Assembly (NCBI GenBank): GCA_964522095.1
Contig: CAZFSO010000073.1
Location: forward strand, 1 to 11,441
Source: UBA6054 sp964522095
GTDB taxonomy: Bacteria > Planctomycetota > Phycisphaerae > Phycisphaerales > UBA1924
Direction of reading: 5' to 3'
DNA: 11,441 nt
Every line of letters starts with the position of its first letter. Position 1 is the first letter of the stretch. A model generated the notes under the pieces. The model ran no database searches. It saw nothing but the letters and a program-made list of their open reading frames with translations, and was not told the DNA's origin. Below, piece by piece: positions 10,594 through 11,441 of the stretch. A program made the translations under genes and the position numbers.

Positions 10594-10622
10594 ACCGCCC
10601 GGCCCGCCCGGGCGGTTTCTTT
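10594..10622 (+). terminator. Intrinsic terminator of array copy 4
   Basis: ACCGCCCGG (10594-10602) pairs with CCGGGCGGT (10608-10616) over a 5-nt loop, followed by TTTCTTT. The T-run is shorter and interrupted compared with the other array terminators. The next 180 nt to the ferritin-like gene hold no further gene and no convincing promoter that I can identify. Confidence 0.8.
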
Positions 10623-10804
10623 GTGGCCGCCGCGCGCCCCTCGCGCGTGCCCGGCGTCGAGATTCTGCACGAATGAGGGTGGATTCATCGGGGGTTCACC
10701 GCGGAGTCAGGGCGCGGCGGGAAAGTCTGTCGTGTCCGGGGGCAACGAGCAACCCGGAACGACGAATCAAAAACGCCCGCGGCTCTTTGAGTAAGGAGGC
10801 CACG

Positions 10805-11296
10805 ATGAGAGACCAGGCAAAGGAACGGATCGTGTCTTGGCTGAAGGACGCGCACGCCATGGAGCGCTCGTTGGAGACGGCGCTTGAGAAGCAGGCGGAC
10901 CACGCCGAGGCGGACCCGGGCATGCGCTCGCGCCTGATCCAGCACCGTGACGAGACCCGCCGCCACGCCGAGATGGTCGAGCGTGCGCTGGAGCGGTACG
11001 GCTCCGACACCTCGGGCATGAAGGACGTGATGGGCAAGGCCCAGGCGGCCATGCAGGGCATGATGAGCGGGGCGGCCGCGGACACGAGCGTCAAGGACGT
11101 GCTGACCGGCATCGCCGCCGAGCACTTCGAGATCGCCTGCTACCGCTCGCTGATGGCGGCGGCCCAGGCGGTGGGCGACACGCAGACCGAGCAGATGTGC
11201 GAGCAGATCCTCGGCGACGAGGAGTCGATGGCGAAGTTCCTTGAATCGCAGCTCGCACGCGTGACCCAGATGGAACTGATGGAAGCGTCGACCTGA
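10805..11296 (+). CDS. Ferritin-like protein of YciE/DUF892 type
   Basis: A 163-residue all-helical protein from ATG 10805, with a near-perfect AAGGAGG ribosome site. The pattern of the DUF892 (YciE) ferritin-like family is visible: helix 1 WLKDAHAMERSLETAL with Glu20, helix 2 LIQHRDETRRHAEMVERALERYG with His47, Glu50 and His54, helix 3 VLTGIAAEHFEIACYRSLMAAAQAVG with Glu106, His107 and Glu109, and helix 4 CEQILGDEESMAKFLESQLARV with Glu139 and Glu140. Such carboxylate/His positions bind a di-iron centre in ferritin-like proteins. YciE-like proteins are associated with stress responses, but their reaction is not established. A Met-rich linker (GMKDVMGKAQAAMQGMMSGA, 71-90) joins helices 2 and 3. 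The protein is cytoplasmic, with no signal peptide. The gene is monocistronic and followed by tandem hairpins. Confidence 0.8.
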   Translation: MRDQAKERIVSWLKDAHAMERSLETALEKQADHAEADPGMRSRLIQHRDETRRHAEMVERALERYGSDTSGMKDVMGKAQAAMQGMMSGAAADTSVKDVLTGIAAEHFEIACYRSLMAAAQAVGDTQTEQMCEQILGDEESMAKFLESQLARVTQMELMEAST

Positions 11297-11335
11297 CCCA
11301 CAGGGCCCTCAGGGGCGGACGTTTGTACCGGAACT

Positions 11336-11376
11336 GGGCCGTGGTCGGGCGGAAACGCTCGGCCTGACCGCGGCCC
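11336..11376 (+). ncRNA. Long RNA hairpin 1 (3' UTR or small RNA element)
   Basis: Positions 11336-11350 pair with 11362-11376 over an 11-nt loop: 15 consecutive pairs, of which two are G-U. On the minus strand those two become A-C mismatches, so the structure is favoured only in plus-strand RNA. No U-tract follows it, and hairpin 2 starts about 10 nt later. It may be part of the 3' UTR of the ferritin-like gene or the body of a separate small RNA. Confidence 0.5.
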
Positions 11377-11385
11377 ATCACGAAC

Positions 11386-11441
11386 GCGGGGCTGATCAGA
11401 CCGAGCTGGGCAGGCAGGTCTGATCGGCCCCGTTTGTTTTT
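11386..11441 (+). terminator. Strong terminator with 15-bp stem (hairpin 2)
   Basis: Positions 11388-11402 pair with 11417-11431 (14 Watson-Crick pairs and one G-U) around a 14-nt loop, followed by GTTTGTTTTT to the end of the window. It lies 91 nt after the stop of the ferritin-like gene. The long stem and loop are unlike the compact array terminators. Confidence 0.85.

Larger units (their letters stand above)
7651..10622 (+). repeat. Tandem array of four promoter-gene-terminator cassettes
   Basis: Four successive units of about 0.6-0.8 kb carry, in the same order, a promoter with a 17-nt spacer, a GC-hairpin leader, a gene for a VPxP-CTERM protein, and a GC-rich terminator with a T-run. 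Start-to-start distances are 797 bp (copies 1-2) and 788 bp (copies 2-3). Copy 4 is interrupted by an assembly gap. The proteins align over their whole length, so the duplicated unit includes the regulatory ends. Confidence 0.9.

Noticed and set aside
10093..11296. One continuous frame joining array copy 4 sequence to the ferritin-like gene
   Set aside because: It crosses the N run in the wrong frame for copy 4. The ferritin-like gene has its own AAGGAGG ribosome site and ATG at 10805.

Overview
The window looks like a high-GC scaffold from a planctomycete, most likely class Phycisphaerae. This is inferred from signature families, not from a marker gene. The signatures are secreted proteins ending in VPxP, a hydrophobic stretch and RRRR (a PEP-CTERM variant); a membrane protein with a CGYPL...CPECG zinc ribbon; a GRWPDTLAEL...DPFD protein; a TPR-sulfotransferase; and a short GGQ release-factor-like protein. 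Two runs of exactly 100 N (1506-1605, 10093-10192) are assembly placeholders, so this is probably a draft or metagenome-assembled genome.

Layout. 1-341 is the 3' end of a planctomycete-type hypothetical gene. 367-1505 is a strong promoter followed by a small exported protein that overlaps, by ATGA, a two-helix membrane protein with a C-terminal zinc ribbon, cut by gap 1. 1606-3193 is the dTMP/folate pair thyA-folA, separated by a striking inverted repeat and closed by a bidirectional terminator at 3207-3230. 3263-4649 (minus strand) holds two VPxP-CTERM exported proteins, each with a candidate promoter. 4820-6883 (minus strand) holds a TPR protein with a degenerate sulfotransferase domain, followed 6 nt later by a GGQ rescue-factor-like protein. 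6926-7507 (plus strand) is a stand-alone asparaginase N-domain protein, divergent from the TPR gene.

7651-10622 is the most distinctive part: four consecutive cassettes, each a promoter, a structured leader, a gene for a roughly 200-residue VPxP-CTERM protein and its own intrinsic terminator. The products are paralogous. Copies 2 and 3 share a perfect 223-bp 3' segment while their middle portions differ, which points to gene conversion. A fifth, older paralogue is the inverted gene at 3263-3874. Copy 4 is broken by gap 2. The right end carries a YciE/DUF892-like ferritin-fold protein, followed by two long tandem hairpins and a U-tract.

How the genes relate: thyA and folA work together, because ThyA oxidises methylene-tetrahydrofolate to dihydrofolate and DHFR reduces it back. 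The repeated cassettes probably supply several versions of one abundant cell-surface or matrix protein, anchored or processed by an exosortase encoded elsewhere. No tRNA, rRNA, CRISPR array or transposase was recognised.
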